Source: Choristocarpus tenellus KU-1152
Lineage: Eukaryota; Phaeophyceae
Assembly (NCBI GenBank): GCA_964200185.2
Contig: CAXNAD020000090.1
Location: 1-30,514 of the forward strand
Length of the DNA: 30,514 nucleotides
Direction of reading: 5' to 3'
Shown here piece after piece: positions 27,801 to 29,887 of the stretch. How positions within the stretch are numbered: the first letter of the stretch is position 1; each line of letters begins with the position of its first letter. A model generated the notes under the pieces. That model did no database searches. It was not told where the DNA came from and worked only from the letters and a program-made list of their open reading frames with translations. The translations under genes and the position numbers were made by a program.

Positions 27801-29884
27801 GTACCAGAGAAGGATACAACTGAGGAATATTAATGAAACCTGATTGATAATGGACCAGATGCAGGAAATTGTGAACTAGTCCTGAGAATGATCACACCTT
27901 CGGGGAGACCAGGGGGCTGATGCCATACTCCAGAGGGCTGACCCCAGCCTTCAAGCTCAGGTCATCCAAGCTGCGAGCAGTGTCAATTGCCCCTGCACAA
28001 CGTCGCATGAGACTGAGTACCTCCACACATGCACCTTCCTGGAGAGTTAGAGGTTCTGACGGAGCTGGCTGTTTTGCCAAATCTTTGACCTGATGTGAGC
28101 ATGTTCAGTCAAGGTTGGTTGACATGTGTTGACATGTGGACATAATGATGAAGGGAGAAGGGAGAAGGGAGAAGGGAGAAGGGAGAAGGGAGAAGGGTCA
28201 AAATGAATAAAACTGTACCAAAGCATTGAAAAGTCTCCCAGATACATAGGGCACTGTGGGAGGCAAAAGGTGTCTCAATAAAATAAAATAATAGGAAAGG
28301 AAAAACACGATATGTTTCAACTGGTGCCTGAAGATAGCAGAGTCCTGTATGCTACGAAAATAAAAAGACCAATGTGTGAATAGATAGCCACAAGGTATGT
28401 TCAATATACATACTACTAACAGTACACTTATTATAAAGCTCAATTAAGACAGGGTAGGCTCCAGAAACAAACTCCAAAAGCTATTTTGGCATCTACTAAA
28501 CATTATTTCTTTATCTATTCACTAGAGAGTTACACAACTAGCAAACAGCAAATGTGATAAAGATGAAAGTGTGACAGTTACTCTTTCCCTGCATGCATTA
28601 CCTGACACCATGCTTCAGACTTTAAAAACCTCATGGAAGACATTCTGTCTAGGTTGCTGCGCACAGGTAACACACCAAACACACCAAACACACCAAACAC
28701 AAGTTACCTGGTCTGCTGTGAGGGCATTGTCGAAGGTCGACATCCTCCACAGATAACCTCTTGCTGATCTAGCATTACTAATATAGCCCGGTGGCTGTCC
28801 AAGGTATATGGGGAATGGATTGAGGTCCACAGACAATACCTGAAGATAGGCGAAACAAGATGTTAACATGGCATGAAGTGTTACACCACATGTGTCAGAA
28901 CCAAGCCAATTCAGATTTATCTTTGATTGTTCAAGTTGGCAAGGCAATAGAGTGATCAGTACACACCAAATTATGTACTAAATTATGTACCAAACAACTG
29001 TTGCATAACAACATACAAGGGAAATACAATGCAGTAAGTTGATATTTTTGAATTGATGCGGTATCGCAAATCCATGACTGTTTTGGAATAACCTACATAT
29101 AGTAATAATAGGATTGACAGATTGGATAGGGTTAGGTGGTGGGAAAAGAGACACTTGAGCATATCCTTGCAAGAATAAAATCCAATCCTATTCACAGCCC
29201 AAACATTGAGGACTTCTGTGCACCTTGATCTAAACAATATGCAACACTTATCAAACATGACTTCCCCTGCCATACCCACACTTACCTCATTTGAGGTGTC
29301 ATCCGTGGTAGCATCCAGCCTAGCTGTGCTTGCAGTTGCAGTGAGCTTGAAGCCCCAGTCTGTGTTAGACTCATCCGAATGAAAGTATACAGAGAAACTG
29401 ACAGTACATGACAGTACATGTCATTTCATGCCAGTACATGTCGGTTCATGTCATTTTGGTTCACATTACAGACACAAAGAAAGAGATAAAAAGAGATACA
29501 ATGGGATGATCAAATGAAAGGGTCATGCATGCCATTCTATCTGGATGAGATAGGAAAGTTCAGTAAGACATGAGTAATAGATTGTGTACAGTTTCAATTT
29601 GAGTCAGCAATTAGCAAGTAAATTCGTATAATGAATCTACCACTCTCTCTAGAATTGATCTAACCAGAAGCCAATTACTACAACAAGGCTGGAAACACTC
29701 ACTTCCTCACACTAGCGAAAGAATAAAAACGACCCAGCTGAATTCAATGCACCTCAAGTCCAAGTGAGCAGTCTGTTCACCTGGGTGCCCCGATAACAAG
29801 AGGAGGCGTCCCCCCTACACCTGGCCAGTTAGATGATGCTCCAGAGAATGGACCATACACAGGTGAATCTGGGTCTGTACGGTC
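445..29884 (-). CDS. Giant multidomain protein, interior portion in 55 exons; probable HERC-like E3 ubiquitin ligase
   Basis: What is seen: 55 minus-strand exons, about 7.5 kb coding (about 2,500 residues), joined by GT-AG introns (two GC-AG) with reading phase carried correctly across all but one junction (exon 6 to 7). Domains in order: CUB-like half, LamG-like half, HEAT-like helices, CUB-like, CUB-like, disordered linker, CUB-like, helical segments, SPRY-like, degenerate CUB-like, MIB/HERC2, full LamG, and a segment resembling the pre-HECT region. What is known: MIB/HERC2 domains occur in ubiquitin ligases, and giant HERC-type ligases combine HEAT, SPRY and HECT domains. What is inferred: a cytosolic scaffold-type ubiquitin ligase with its HECT domain encoded below base 1. 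No signal peptide or membrane segment was recognised. Every gap over 300 bases between exons listed here is intron in which I see no other gene. Start, stop, promoter and polyadenylation site are outside the window. The single-gene reading is firmer than the ligase assignment; two adjacent genes of related type cannot be fully excluded. Confidence 0.75.
821..1446 (-). other. Intron (626 bp) between exons 54 and 55
   Basis: A/T-rich, phase 2 on both sides, with a short ATCAATATCAATATCAATATTA-like repeat near 970-992 and no coding sense. Confidence 0.6.
1447..1660 (-). CDS. Exon 54: unassigned region before the pre-HECT-like segment
   Basis: Phase 1 to 2: VTAELVGGCSWDTTVDPPTA, GWGCMVLPTYPLESLSVLKE and FKPKFEEFTKLYGGATIQHD. 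Acceptor TTGTACAG, donor GTCAG/GTGAGG. No domain recognised; it reads in frame into exon 55. Confidence 0.82.
1937..2031 (-). CDS. Exon 53: end of LamG domain and linker
   Basis: Phase 2 to 1: GSDGLLVNFPFMAPAEGSST then QERQRNRGLNE. Acceptor TGCCTGACAG. The donor is ambiguous between GAAG/GTGGGC (edge used here) and CTAA/GTAGGA (edge 1904); both leave phase 1, the latter adding eleven residues. Confidence 0.68.
2155..2165 (-). CDS. Exon 52: candidate 11-nt micro-exon
   Basis: AGTTGGCAAGG between GCCTCCAG and GTAAGG. It converts phase 0 from exon 51 to the phase 2 that exon 53 needs and encodes Ser-Trp-Gln plus a split Gly, giving 'ASGRKSWQGGSDGLLVNFPF', in line with the 'W...GL...FPF' end of LamG domains. 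Support is by frame and sense only. Confidence 0.48.
2351..2490 (-). CDS. Exon 51: LamG-like domain, last strands
   Basis: Phase 1 to 0: PRMVLEEGIFQLGRYLPTNE then HIHDFRLWSRALSVSEIASG. 'G-x-I-x-D-x-R-x-W-x-RALS-x-x-EI' closes the LamG fold. Acceptor CTTTTCCAG, donor GGAAG/GTATAT. Confidence 0.9.
2856..3026 (-). CDS. Exon 50: LamG-like domain, core
   Basis: Phase 1 to 1: ALVQIHMDTTTLGVPGLSFS, IIPNQWTHLALVMVSNMARL and VIDGREVASAIFQ. 'QWTHLALV...L-x-IDG-x-x-V' is the strongest LamG signature in the window. Acceptor ATTCTTCAG, donor CAAG/GTGGTA. Confidence 0.9.
3503..3602 (-). CDS. Exon 49: LamG-like domain, second part
   Basis: Phase 0 to 1: VDRMPIEARRQPILSRGVMA then GLLQICVIAFLMP. 'QPILSRG...ICV-x-F' corresponds to the second strand pair of LamG. 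Acceptor ATGTACAG, donor CCAG/GTGAGG. Confidence 0.78.
3720..3815. repeat. Degenerate ACAACAATAT-type repeat
   Basis: Repeated, imperfect CAACAATAT and CTACCAACAAT elements at roughly 20-25 bp spacing in the intron between exons 48 and 49; likely an old minisatellite. Confidence 0.6.
3866..4053 (-). CDS. Exon 48: LamG/ConA-like domain, first strands
   Basis: Phase 1 to 0: EPASPTLLRQQSTGIWNGGL, LCNGGHVLVQSP, then LGGFNGDFTIEMWVRLE. 'L...GG-x-V-x-V...DFTIEMWVR' is the entry of a concanavalin-like (LamG_3) domain. Acceptor TTTTCTGTCAG, donor GGAG/GTGAGT. Confidence 0.87.
4489..4586 (-). CDS. Exon 47: MIB/HERC2 domain, end
   Basis: Completes a Lys codon, then WDYEGAYDLLVVGEGDKSTK and SVLVYGDTLTIT. 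'LYKW...YDLLVV' is the last part of the MIB/HERC2 domain ('YR-x-G-x-x-x-x-DL'). Phase 2 to 1. Acceptor CTATCATCAG, donor TTACAG/GTGTGT. Confidence 0.87.
5084..5160 (-). CDS. Exon 46: MIB/HERC2 domain, second part
   Basis: Phase 0 to 2: IKAWKGKPRAGIKVHWEETN then KADLY. Corresponds to the 'V-x-V-x-WD-x-x-x-x-x-x-YR' strands of the domain. Acceptor CCAACAG, donor TATAA/GTGAGA. The open frame extends upstream of the acceptor, but no AG allows an earlier start in phase. Confidence 0.82.
5609..5764 (-). CDS. Exon 45: MIB/HERC2 domain, first part
   Basis: 52 codons, phase 0 to 0. After GRILVGLEGGTDPPC it encodes GDRVVRGPSWDWGDKDGGPG and YGVVVE, the hallmark of the MIB/HERC2 domain (G-x-RVVRG-x-x-W-x-WGDQDGG). 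This family occurs in Mind-bomb and HERC2 ubiquitin ligases and binds protein partners or substrates. Acceptor TTCTCCAG, donor GTGGAG/GTGAGT. Confidence 0.92.
6034..6108 (-). CDS. Exon 44: degenerate CUB-like piece, second part
   Basis: 25 codons, phase 0 to 0: VCFDKQTFIGHKDSIHIRGS then EPDHE. The FD...D-x-I-x-I pattern fits the module, but the WGE-x-KY and NWPG motifs are absent and the MIB/HERC2 domain follows directly, so this copy is truncated or strongly diverged. Acceptor TTGCACAG, donor CATGAG/GTACAT. Confidence 0.72.
6319..6405 (-). CDS. Exon 43: degenerate CUB-like piece, first strand
   Basis: Phase 0 to 0: QMSQIIEWHPLGTLRCERSV then TIPGASSLE. 'V-T-IPGASSLE' followed by 'VCFD' in exon 44 matches the opening of the CUB-like modules. 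Two in-phase acceptors exist (CCAACAG, or TGACAG giving upper edge 6414). Donor GGAG/GTAAGA. Confidence 0.7.
6929..7222 (-). CDS. Exon 42: SPRY-like domain end and helical tail
   Basis: 98 codons, phase 0 to 0. AVVGLALGPY continues the SPRY core and HPLVILAETGDEVELV is the typical closing pair of strands. A linker around RPTRGNAGAAMSG and helices (FENVKQSLELLTALGKREVP) follow. Acceptor CTCATCAG, donor CCACAG/GTTAGC. A perfect GTAAGA donor lies inside the coding sequence at 7141-7146. Confidence 0.86.
7409..7516 (-). CDS. Exon 41: SPRY-like domain, core
   Basis: 36 codons, phase 0 to 0: VKGSSPACFGPKFRTGDIIS then VVVDTFQRTIVLYRNQ. 'F-x-x-GD-x-I-x-V-x-x-D-x-x-x-x-T-I-x-x-x-x-N' is the diagnostic middle of SPRY domains. 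Acceptor ATTTCAG, donor AACCAG/GTTGGT. Confidence 0.87.
7743..7875 (-). CDS. Exon 40: SPRY-like domain, N-terminal strands
   Basis: Phase 2 to 0: WDIYVRAISSRTPMAVGIGA, VIEGQERPGEAGWWMTWNSM and QSLQ. The strand pattern followed by exon 41 (FGPKFRTGDIISVVVD) is that of SPRY/B30.2 folds. Acceptor CTGTTACAG, donor CTGCAG/GTACAT. Confidence 0.82.
8283..8380 (-). CDS. Exon 39: SPRY-like region, part
   Basis: Phase 0 to 2: VESRKQPSDPVRSIATIVTD then LKEPFLLICVPY. Acceptor TTTGTACAG is good. The donor ACAT/GTGGTC is weak and was chosen because it gives the phase that exon 40 needs; the lower edge is therefore less certain. Confidence 0.6.
8792..9000 (-). CDS. Exon 38: polar linker leading to the SPRY-like domain
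   Basis: Phase 1 to 0. Pro/Ser/Lys-rich (PKGTFNPMRAPSSEDEQGKP), then a basic stretch (SIKGRRGLRKAGIDRSDD) and PTMVIANPGYDIWAGI, which may be the first strands of the SPRY-like fold. Two overlapping donors (GTGAGGTGAGG) exist; the upstream one keeps phase 0 for exon 39, the downstream one (exon edge 8787) would hit a stop. Confidence 0.8.
9370..9442 (-). CDS. Exon 37: short helical exon
   Basis: 73 nt, phase 0 to 1: AFVVADQCLKRVDRTGRKSI then EGIQ. Acceptor ACTGCTCAG, donor CAAG/GTATTC. Reads on from LLQALVQ of exon 36 as one helix. Confidence 0.79.
10038..10220 (-). CDS. Exon 36: linker and coiled helix, probable GC donor
   Basis: 61 codons, phase 0 to 0. EQSLEFGRSSLSPKGASNSG linker, then ILTEVKDLVMTINELTVKQA and a charged helix ending SPLLQALVQ. 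Acceptor GCAATCAG. Sense ends at GTGCAG followed by GCAAGA, a near-consensus GC donor; joining there restores a clean frame into exon 37. Confidence 0.77.
10502..10528. repeat. 9-bp CTGACACAG, 3 units
   Basis: Perfect triplication in the intron between exons 35 and 36. Confidence 0.9.
10783..10867 (-). CDS. Exon 35: helical segment
   Basis: 85 nt, phase 2 to 0: YLESARKEDKIWVVHLLTAI then LQDIGKSK. Acceptor GTGATCAG, donor AGCAAG/GTGAGA. Continues the helical region of exon 34. Confidence 0.84.
11401..11564 (-). CDS. Exon 34: helical segment
   Basis: 164 nt, phase 0 to 2: EPSAEDVQELKAQTKEVGHP, ETELACWIMETLAKETDPRI and VATLHRLSTMQTL. Two amphipathic helices joined by a short loop, resembling an armadillo-type repeat. 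Acceptor CTGATTAG, donor AGAAG/GTGAAT. Confidence 0.84.
11565..12377 (-). other. Long intron (813 bp) after CUB-like module 4
   Basis: Phase 0 on both sides. Holds a 9-bp ATTACTACT-type repeat at 12257-12290; no additional exon was recognised, although one with phase 0 on both sides could be missed. Confidence 0.55.
12257..12290. repeat. ATTACTACT repeat
   Basis: About four units of a 9-bp repeat built from TTA/CTA triplets, in the intron after exon 33. Confidence 0.85.
12378..12461 (-). CDS. Exon 33: CUB-like module 4, C-terminal part
   Basis: 28 codons, phase 0 to 0: ADSFIVHFHSDQSNSFWGAK then LYAYGIMQ. HFHSD-x-SN-x-x-WG is the same closing motif as in module 1. Acceptor CCTACAG, donor ATGCAG/GTCAGA. 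Confidence 0.88.
12792..12904 (-). CDS. Exon 32: CUB-like module 4, core
   Basis: Completes an Asp codon, then ASRIAYWGEQKYHGGAGEST and KIWAGVDGQPPLEVL. WGE-x-KY-x-GG and W-x-GV-x-G-x-PPL match the other modules, with NWPG replaced by IWAG. Phase 1 to 0, donor TTG/GTGAGG. Its upstream intron contains a nine-copy 18-bp array. Confidence 0.9.
12976..13137. repeat. 18-bp minisatellite, 9 units
   Basis: Unit TCCTTGATACAACCATTA, near-perfect, the last two copies with single changes. It lies in the intron between exons 31 and 32, about 70 bases upstream (in transcript sense) of the exon 32 acceptor. It opens three frames over the array that are artefacts. Confidence 0.96.
13352..13442 (-). CDS. 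Exon 31: CUB-like module 4, first strands
   Basis: Encodes VSIPGAKRIRVIFDNKCATE then FGTDYVRLYK, phase 0 to 1. This is the best copy of the 'V-x-IPGAK-x-x-x-V-x-FD...C-x-TE-x-x-x-DY-x-R-x-YK' signature, seen in CUB-like segments of large ubiquitin-ligase-type proteins. Acceptor CAAATAG, donor AAGG/GTAAGA. Confidence 0.9.
13700..13807 (-). CDS. Exon 30: CUB-like module 4, lead-in
   Basis: 36 codons, phase 0 to 0: LQFSVSLMGVLPPTKAVLRA then WETPHNYEGGRDTDYT. The 'xTPHNYxGG' element corresponds to 'ESxHPY' in the other modules. Acceptor TTATTCCAG; donor ACG/GTAAAT. Confidence 0.83.
13819..13836. repeat. AT dinucleotide run
   Basis: (AT)n of about nine units just upstream, in transcript sense, of the exon 30 acceptor. 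Confidence 0.9.
14026..14127 (-). CDS. Exon 29: helical segment
   Basis: 34 codons, phase 0 to 0: VLKGVILESARRKGCFKGED then HTLPDYLIAYSLYQ. Acceptor GTGTGGTAG, donor TATCAG/GTGAAT. Helical bridge leading to CUB-like module 4. Confidence 0.84.
14586..14643 (-). CDS. Exon 28: short charged helix
   Basis: 58 nt, phase 2 to 0, strong acceptor ACTTCTTCTCAG, donor CTTGAG/GTATGC. Encodes KAFNEKRNNDDEAERNALE, which runs without a break into VLKGVILESARR of exon 29. Confidence 0.75.
15007..15076 (-). CDS. Exon 27: short exon with two possible acceptors
   Basis: Encodes WPSTGLGVDNISLSSLDLFG and PE; phase 1 to 2, donor GAAAT/GTAAGT. Acceptor taken at CTGCTGCTGGCAG, which has a strong pyrimidine tract; a second AG fifteen bases on (CCATCCACAG, upper edge 15061) keeps the same phase and would drop five residues. 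Confidence 0.63.
15675..15783 (-). CDS. Exon 26: short exon, weak acceptor
   Basis: Encodes REELRELDTTMAWGLSSKAH then SIDTCVKSVPVMPSVI; ends phase 1 at ATAG/GTGTGA. It fits phase 0 from exon 25 and phase 1 into exon 27. The chosen acceptor (AGTGAAG) has a poor pyrimidine tract, so the upper boundary is soft. Confidence 0.55.
15963..16112 (-). CDS. Exon 25: acidic linker and helix
   Basis: 50 codons, phase 0 to 0: VVDPPGEDEGITSTGAFGLG then EELNADRQRVWSGTAEVSRA and LCYSKQ. Acceptor GTATCTAG, donor AAACAG/GTTTGT. No family recognised. Confidence 0.76.
16650..16805 (-). CDS. Exon 24: acidic linker
   Basis: 52 codons, phase 0 to 0: VPKEDKMDYLITLEEPDYLW, then an acidic EGDGEGADIVPYPREAG and a Ser/Gln-rich tail. 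The acceptor pyrimidine tract is made of units of an 8-bp tandem array (16809-16867). Donor TTCCAG/GTATAA. Confidence 0.78.
16809..16867. repeat. 8-bp TTGATACA array adjoining exon 24
   Basis: Four perfect units and then interrupted GGATACAT variants. In transcript sense the array runs up to TATCAAAAG, the acceptor of exon 24, three bases from the exon. Confidence 0.88.
17245..17511 (-). CDS. Exon 23: unassigned globular region
   Basis: 89 codons, phase 0 to 0. VHRLLLNHDMYAIKEDGDWL, then IISLLPPGW, a helix MQQILPQLMQKLEAGESLEG and a strand DVEVVWAQRRDGDRLYM. Acceptor CTCCAG, donor ATG/GTGAGG. Well-formed protein sequence without a family I recognise. Confidence 0.83.
17709..18104 (-). CDS. 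Exon 22: long basic, Ser/Pro-rich linker
   Basis: The longest exon, 132 codons, phase 0 to 0. Low-complexity and probably disordered: acidic start (FEEEPAPQED), basic middle (GGKARRKSNLRVTP), Ser-Pro region (DDVFWTMASPSPRVKGPG), ending YPRIFVVNPRDADVVCL. Acceptor is CTCCAAAAG; using AAG two codons later is also possible. Donor AATGAG/GTGAGA. No known domain. Confidence 0.77.
18656..18790 (-). CDS. Exon 21: CUB-like module 3 end and linker
   Basis: Encodes VNDWGWKMTVKAVMDKINPV, completing the DWG strand, then a Pro-rich turn and SKLSALMRFGWDCPNMQ. Acceptor GACTTTCAG. Donor taken as ATGCAG/GTGTGG because it gives phase 0 into exon 22; a stronger-looking GTGAGA five bases further would leave phase 2. 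Confidence 0.77.
19241..19424 (-). CDS. Exon 20: CUB-like module 3, core
   Basis: Encodes TEASCDYLVLYRDDSCTTYW, GEAKYSGGKDGSSCNWPGIK and GRPPLEIPAGKFYL: the full set of module motifs on a single exon, whereas modules 2 and 4 have introns here. The strand that is H-x-HSD in other copies is replaced by LCWVTDAT. Phase 2 to 0, donor CCACT/GTGAGT. Confidence 0.9.
19681..19701. repeat. 7-bp CAACATA, 3 units
   Basis: Perfect triplication in the intron between exons 19 and 20. Confidence 0.88.
19892..20030 (-). CDS. Exon 19: CUB-like module 3, N-terminal part
   Basis: Phase 1 to 2. Encodes KNPFSGTSLKLSLESNHPYH then CEWVRIKGARKLLISFDPKT. The 'ESxHPYxDN' lead-in and 'GAxxLxxxFDP' strand match the module family. 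Acceptor CTTGTTAG, donor ACAAG/GTGAGT. Confidence 0.87.
20587..20692 (-). CDS. Exon 18: helical linker
   Basis: Encodes ALLSMVKVWPDFVLSASKLI then KPLATCALRDARHDN; acceptor ACCTTACAG, donor AATA/GTAAGT, phase 0 to 1. A helical bridge between CUB-like modules 2 and 3. Confidence 0.83.
20818..20837 (-). CDS. Exon 17: probable micro-exon, 20 nt
   Basis: Encodes only VFKVLKE, using the split Val codon G/TA. It restores phase 0 for exon 18 and would form one continuous helix (KVFKVLKEALLSMVKVW). Acceptor is TTGTTGAAG, donor GGAG/GTGTTT. The introns on either side are only 69 and 125 nt. Confidence 0.5.
20907..20944 (-). CDS. Exon 16: short exon, 38 nt
   Basis: Acceptor CTCCTTTCAG, donor GCAAAG/GTATGA. 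Phase 2 to 1; encodes VMLGNPQGMWGK between split codons. Phase and sense link exon 15 with exon 17, and both splice signals are good, but the exon is short enough that RNA evidence would be needed for certainty. Confidence 0.62.
21392..21536 (-). CDS. Exon 15: CUB-like module 2, C-terminal part
   Basis: The split Trp opens WPGVRGRPKLIIPTSKCIVH, followed by FHTEWSQPDWGFRLKASA. This is the same NWPGV-G-RP and H-x-x-x-S-x-x-DWGF pattern as module 1. Ends HPAE in phase 2 at GAGAG/GTGATG. Confidence 0.88.
21766..21889 (-). CDS. Exon 14: CUB-like module 2, core
   Basis: Encodes IEFDESCRTCNGEDYVRILK then DESHLEAWGESKYHG and RDHDEN. The FD-x-x-C-x-T...DY-x-R-x-x-K and WGE-x-KY-x-G motifs define the repeated module. 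Acceptor TTGTAG, donor AACT/GTGAGA (phase 1), giving a Trp codon with exon 15. Confidence 0.88.
21890..22712 (-). other. Long intron (823 bp) inside CUB-like module 2
   Basis: Splits PGAKEIE from IEFDESC in phase 0. Contains no open frame with recognisable sense; A/T-rich with short G-rich patches near 22245-22275. Confidence 0.6.
22713..22830 (-). CDS. Exon 13: CUB-like module 2, N-terminal part
   Basis: Starts AG/G (completing Arg from exon 12) and encodes HKPLYHEEHRM then VESEHPHRQRQDNYTPLDFP and GAKEIE. The 'ESxHPY...' and 'xxPGAkxxxV.FD' elements are shared with modules 3 and 4. Phase 2 to 0, donor ATTGAG/GTGACC. Confidence 0.83.
22831..23580 (-). other. Long intron (750 bp) before CUB-like module 2
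   Basis: Nothing coding seen; includes a TCTA/TGTA-rich microsatellite-like stretch at about 23479-23531. Confidence 0.6.
23581..23924 (-). CDS. Exon 12: acidic and Ser-rich linker with terminal helix
   Basis: 344 nt, phase 0 to 2. Opens ALGDAVVVCLDSEPDKPRTF, passes through a polar Ser/Lys/Glu-rich stretch around YNCTESESKGDRNNG, and ends with a helix-like VVKGLVKMFSTL. Acceptor GATGTCCAG, donor CGACCCAG/GTGAAC. The +1 frame is open over part of the exon but breaks the phase with exon 11, so it was set aside. Confidence 0.8.
24215..24334. repeat. Perfect 12-bp minisatellite, 10 units
   Basis: Ten identical copies of TCAAGTTAAATC. On the minus strand the first unit begins at the last G of the exon 11 donor GTGAGG. 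Perfect identity suggests recent expansion. Length is a multiple of three, creating an SQVK-repeat frame on the plus strand that is not a gene. Confidence 0.96.
24340..24457 (-). CDS. Exon 11: continuation of the beta segment
   Basis: Starts with the third base of a Ser codon, then GTVLAMDWPQPHLNAVIERN and a Cys-rich tail ending NDWEACS; 118 nt, phase 2 to 0. The donor TCG/GTGAGG runs directly into a perfect 12-bp tandem array (24215-24334). Confidence 0.8.
24908..24972 (-). CDS. Exon 10: Gly/Cys-rich beta segment
   Basis: Encodes GLHVGGRAKCLVGRGDCTTL and Glu; acceptor TTTTGCCAG, donor GAGAG/GTGAGG in phase 2. Short glycine-spaced strands suggest a small beta domain joined to exon 11 (GTVLAMDWPQ). 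No named family recognised. Confidence 0.78.
25237..25337 (-). CDS. Exon 9: HEAT-like helices
   Basis: Begins with the last two bases of a Gly codon, then NEAEAGGVVKKALEDKRLWM and VHACLALLGGSFL, the classic helix-turn-helix pattern with a final 'ALLGG' as in many HEAT-rich ligases. Donor TTCCTG/GTAAAT in phase 0. Confidence 0.8.
25791..25857 (-). CDS. Exon 8: short helical exon
   Basis: Encodes ACHDVTQVVKILEEAGKVEA and two further residues, an amphipathic helix that continues the HEAT-like region. Phase 0 at the acceptor (TTATGCAG) and phase 1 at the donor (AAAAG/GTGAAA); the split Gly codon is completed by exon 9. Confidence 0.8.
26399..26641 (-). CDS. Exon 7: helical HEAT-like region
   Basis: 81 codons, acceptor CTTCCACAG, donor GGAG/GTAACA, ends phase 0. 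Contains FVRNLMLSVGKDLSVWSR, an acidic turn, then AEEMVSLAFAHVRLLRSLAT and WSRLVMDCMLE, regularly spaced hydrophobic helices as in armadillo/HEAT repeats. Not assignable to a named family by eye. Confidence 0.82.
27034..27100 (-). CDS. Exon 6: short helical exon, 3' phase unresolved
   Basis: Encodes VDTNELPKVEKYLKGGMTRM plus two Leu. Acceptor TACTTAG, donor CTGA/GTACGT, leaving phase 1. Exon 7 as drawn needs phase 0, so either a small exon lies between them, exon 7 starts at a later AG (TTAG/TACAG), or this exon ends earlier at AAG/GTTGAG. Reading frame and acceptor are reasonable; the lower boundary is uncertain. Confidence 0.55.
27479..27616 (-). CDS. Exon 5: HEAT/armadillo-like repeat, probable GC donor
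   Basis: 46 codons, phase 0 to 0. VLGPVLVLLLEGSF then VRLTAARLCEALLPQASPEM has the paired-helix spacing of HEAT/ARM repeats. The acceptor is CTCTCAAG. Coding sense ends at ATGGTGCAG, followed by GCGAGT, so the donor is most likely GC rather than GT; the frame stays open only 13 codons past that point. Confidence 0.75.
27765..27794. repeat. 10-bp CAATATACTT, 3 units
   Basis: Perfect triplication in the intron between exons 4 and 5. Confidence 0.9.
27898..28089 (-). CDS. Exon 4: helical segment after the LamG-like half
   Basis: 64 codons, phase 0 to 0, acceptor ATCAG/GTC and donor AAG/GTGTGA. Begins VKDLAKQPAPSEPLTLQEG and continues with a predicted amphipathic helix (CVEVLSLMRRCAGAID). It reads straight on from TADQ of exon 3. 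The helix pattern suits the first repeat of a HEAT/armadillo-like stretch; no specific family was recognised. Confidence 0.83.
28150..28197. repeat. 7-bp GAAGGGA microsatellite, about 7 units
   Basis: Perfect purine-only array in the intron upstream of exon 4; on the transcript strand it is a pyrimidine run (TCCCTTC). Confidence 0.95.
28671..28697. repeat. 9-bp CACACCAAA, 3 units
   Basis: Perfect triplication immediately inside the intron after the exon 3 donor (GTAACTTGTG). Confidence 0.9.
28708..28839 (-). CDS. Exon 3: LamG-like C-terminal half
   Basis: 44 codons, phase 0 to 0. PFPIYLGQPPGY followed by SARGYLWRMSTFDNALTADQ matches the end of LamG/concanavalin-like domains, where an 'IG..P' strand is followed by 'G.i.dvRiy..AL...ei' (compare exon 51, HIHDFRLWSRALSVSEI). 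The N-terminal LamG half is not found between this exon and exon 2, so either exons were missed or only half a domain exists here. Confidence 0.83.
28840..29285 (-). other. Intron where a LamG N-terminal half would be expected
   Basis: Lies between exons 2 and 3, which join in phase 0. No stretch with W-T-H-x-A-type LamG strands and good splice sites was found, so the LamG half in exon 3 is left without a partner. Confidence 0.45.
29286..29397 (-). CDS. Exon 2: CUB-like module 1, C-terminal part
   Basis: Encodes FSVYFHSDESNTDWGFKLTA, the last strands of the CUB-like fold; the pattern H-x-D-x-S-N-x-x-W-G recurs in module 4 and in diverged form in 2 and 3. The exon starts with the third base of a Ser codon and ends in phase 0 at SNE/GTAAG. 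A short tail (TASTARLDATTDDTSNE) leads to exon 3. Confidence 0.87.
29399..29457. repeat. Imperfect 10-bp ACAGTACATG-type repeat
   Basis: Alternating copies of CAGTACATG and TCATTTCATG-like units, one base from the exon 2 edge. In transcript sense they lead directly into its acceptor CTGTCAG. Confidence 0.75.
29781..29884 (-). CDS. Exon 1: CUB-like module 1, middle part
   Basis: Encodes DRTDPDSPVYGPF followed by SSNWPGVGGTPPLVI. The NWPGV-G-PPL motif recurs in modules 2 and 3 (NWPGVRGRPKL, NWPGIKGRPPL). Acceptor CAG precedes the Asp codon (phase 0); donor is CCCAG/GTGAAC (phase 2), completed as Ser by exon 2. The N-terminal strands of this module must lie upstream, beyond the window edge, because nothing similar is found between 29885 and 30514. 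Confidence 0.8.
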
Positions 29885-29887
29885 CTG

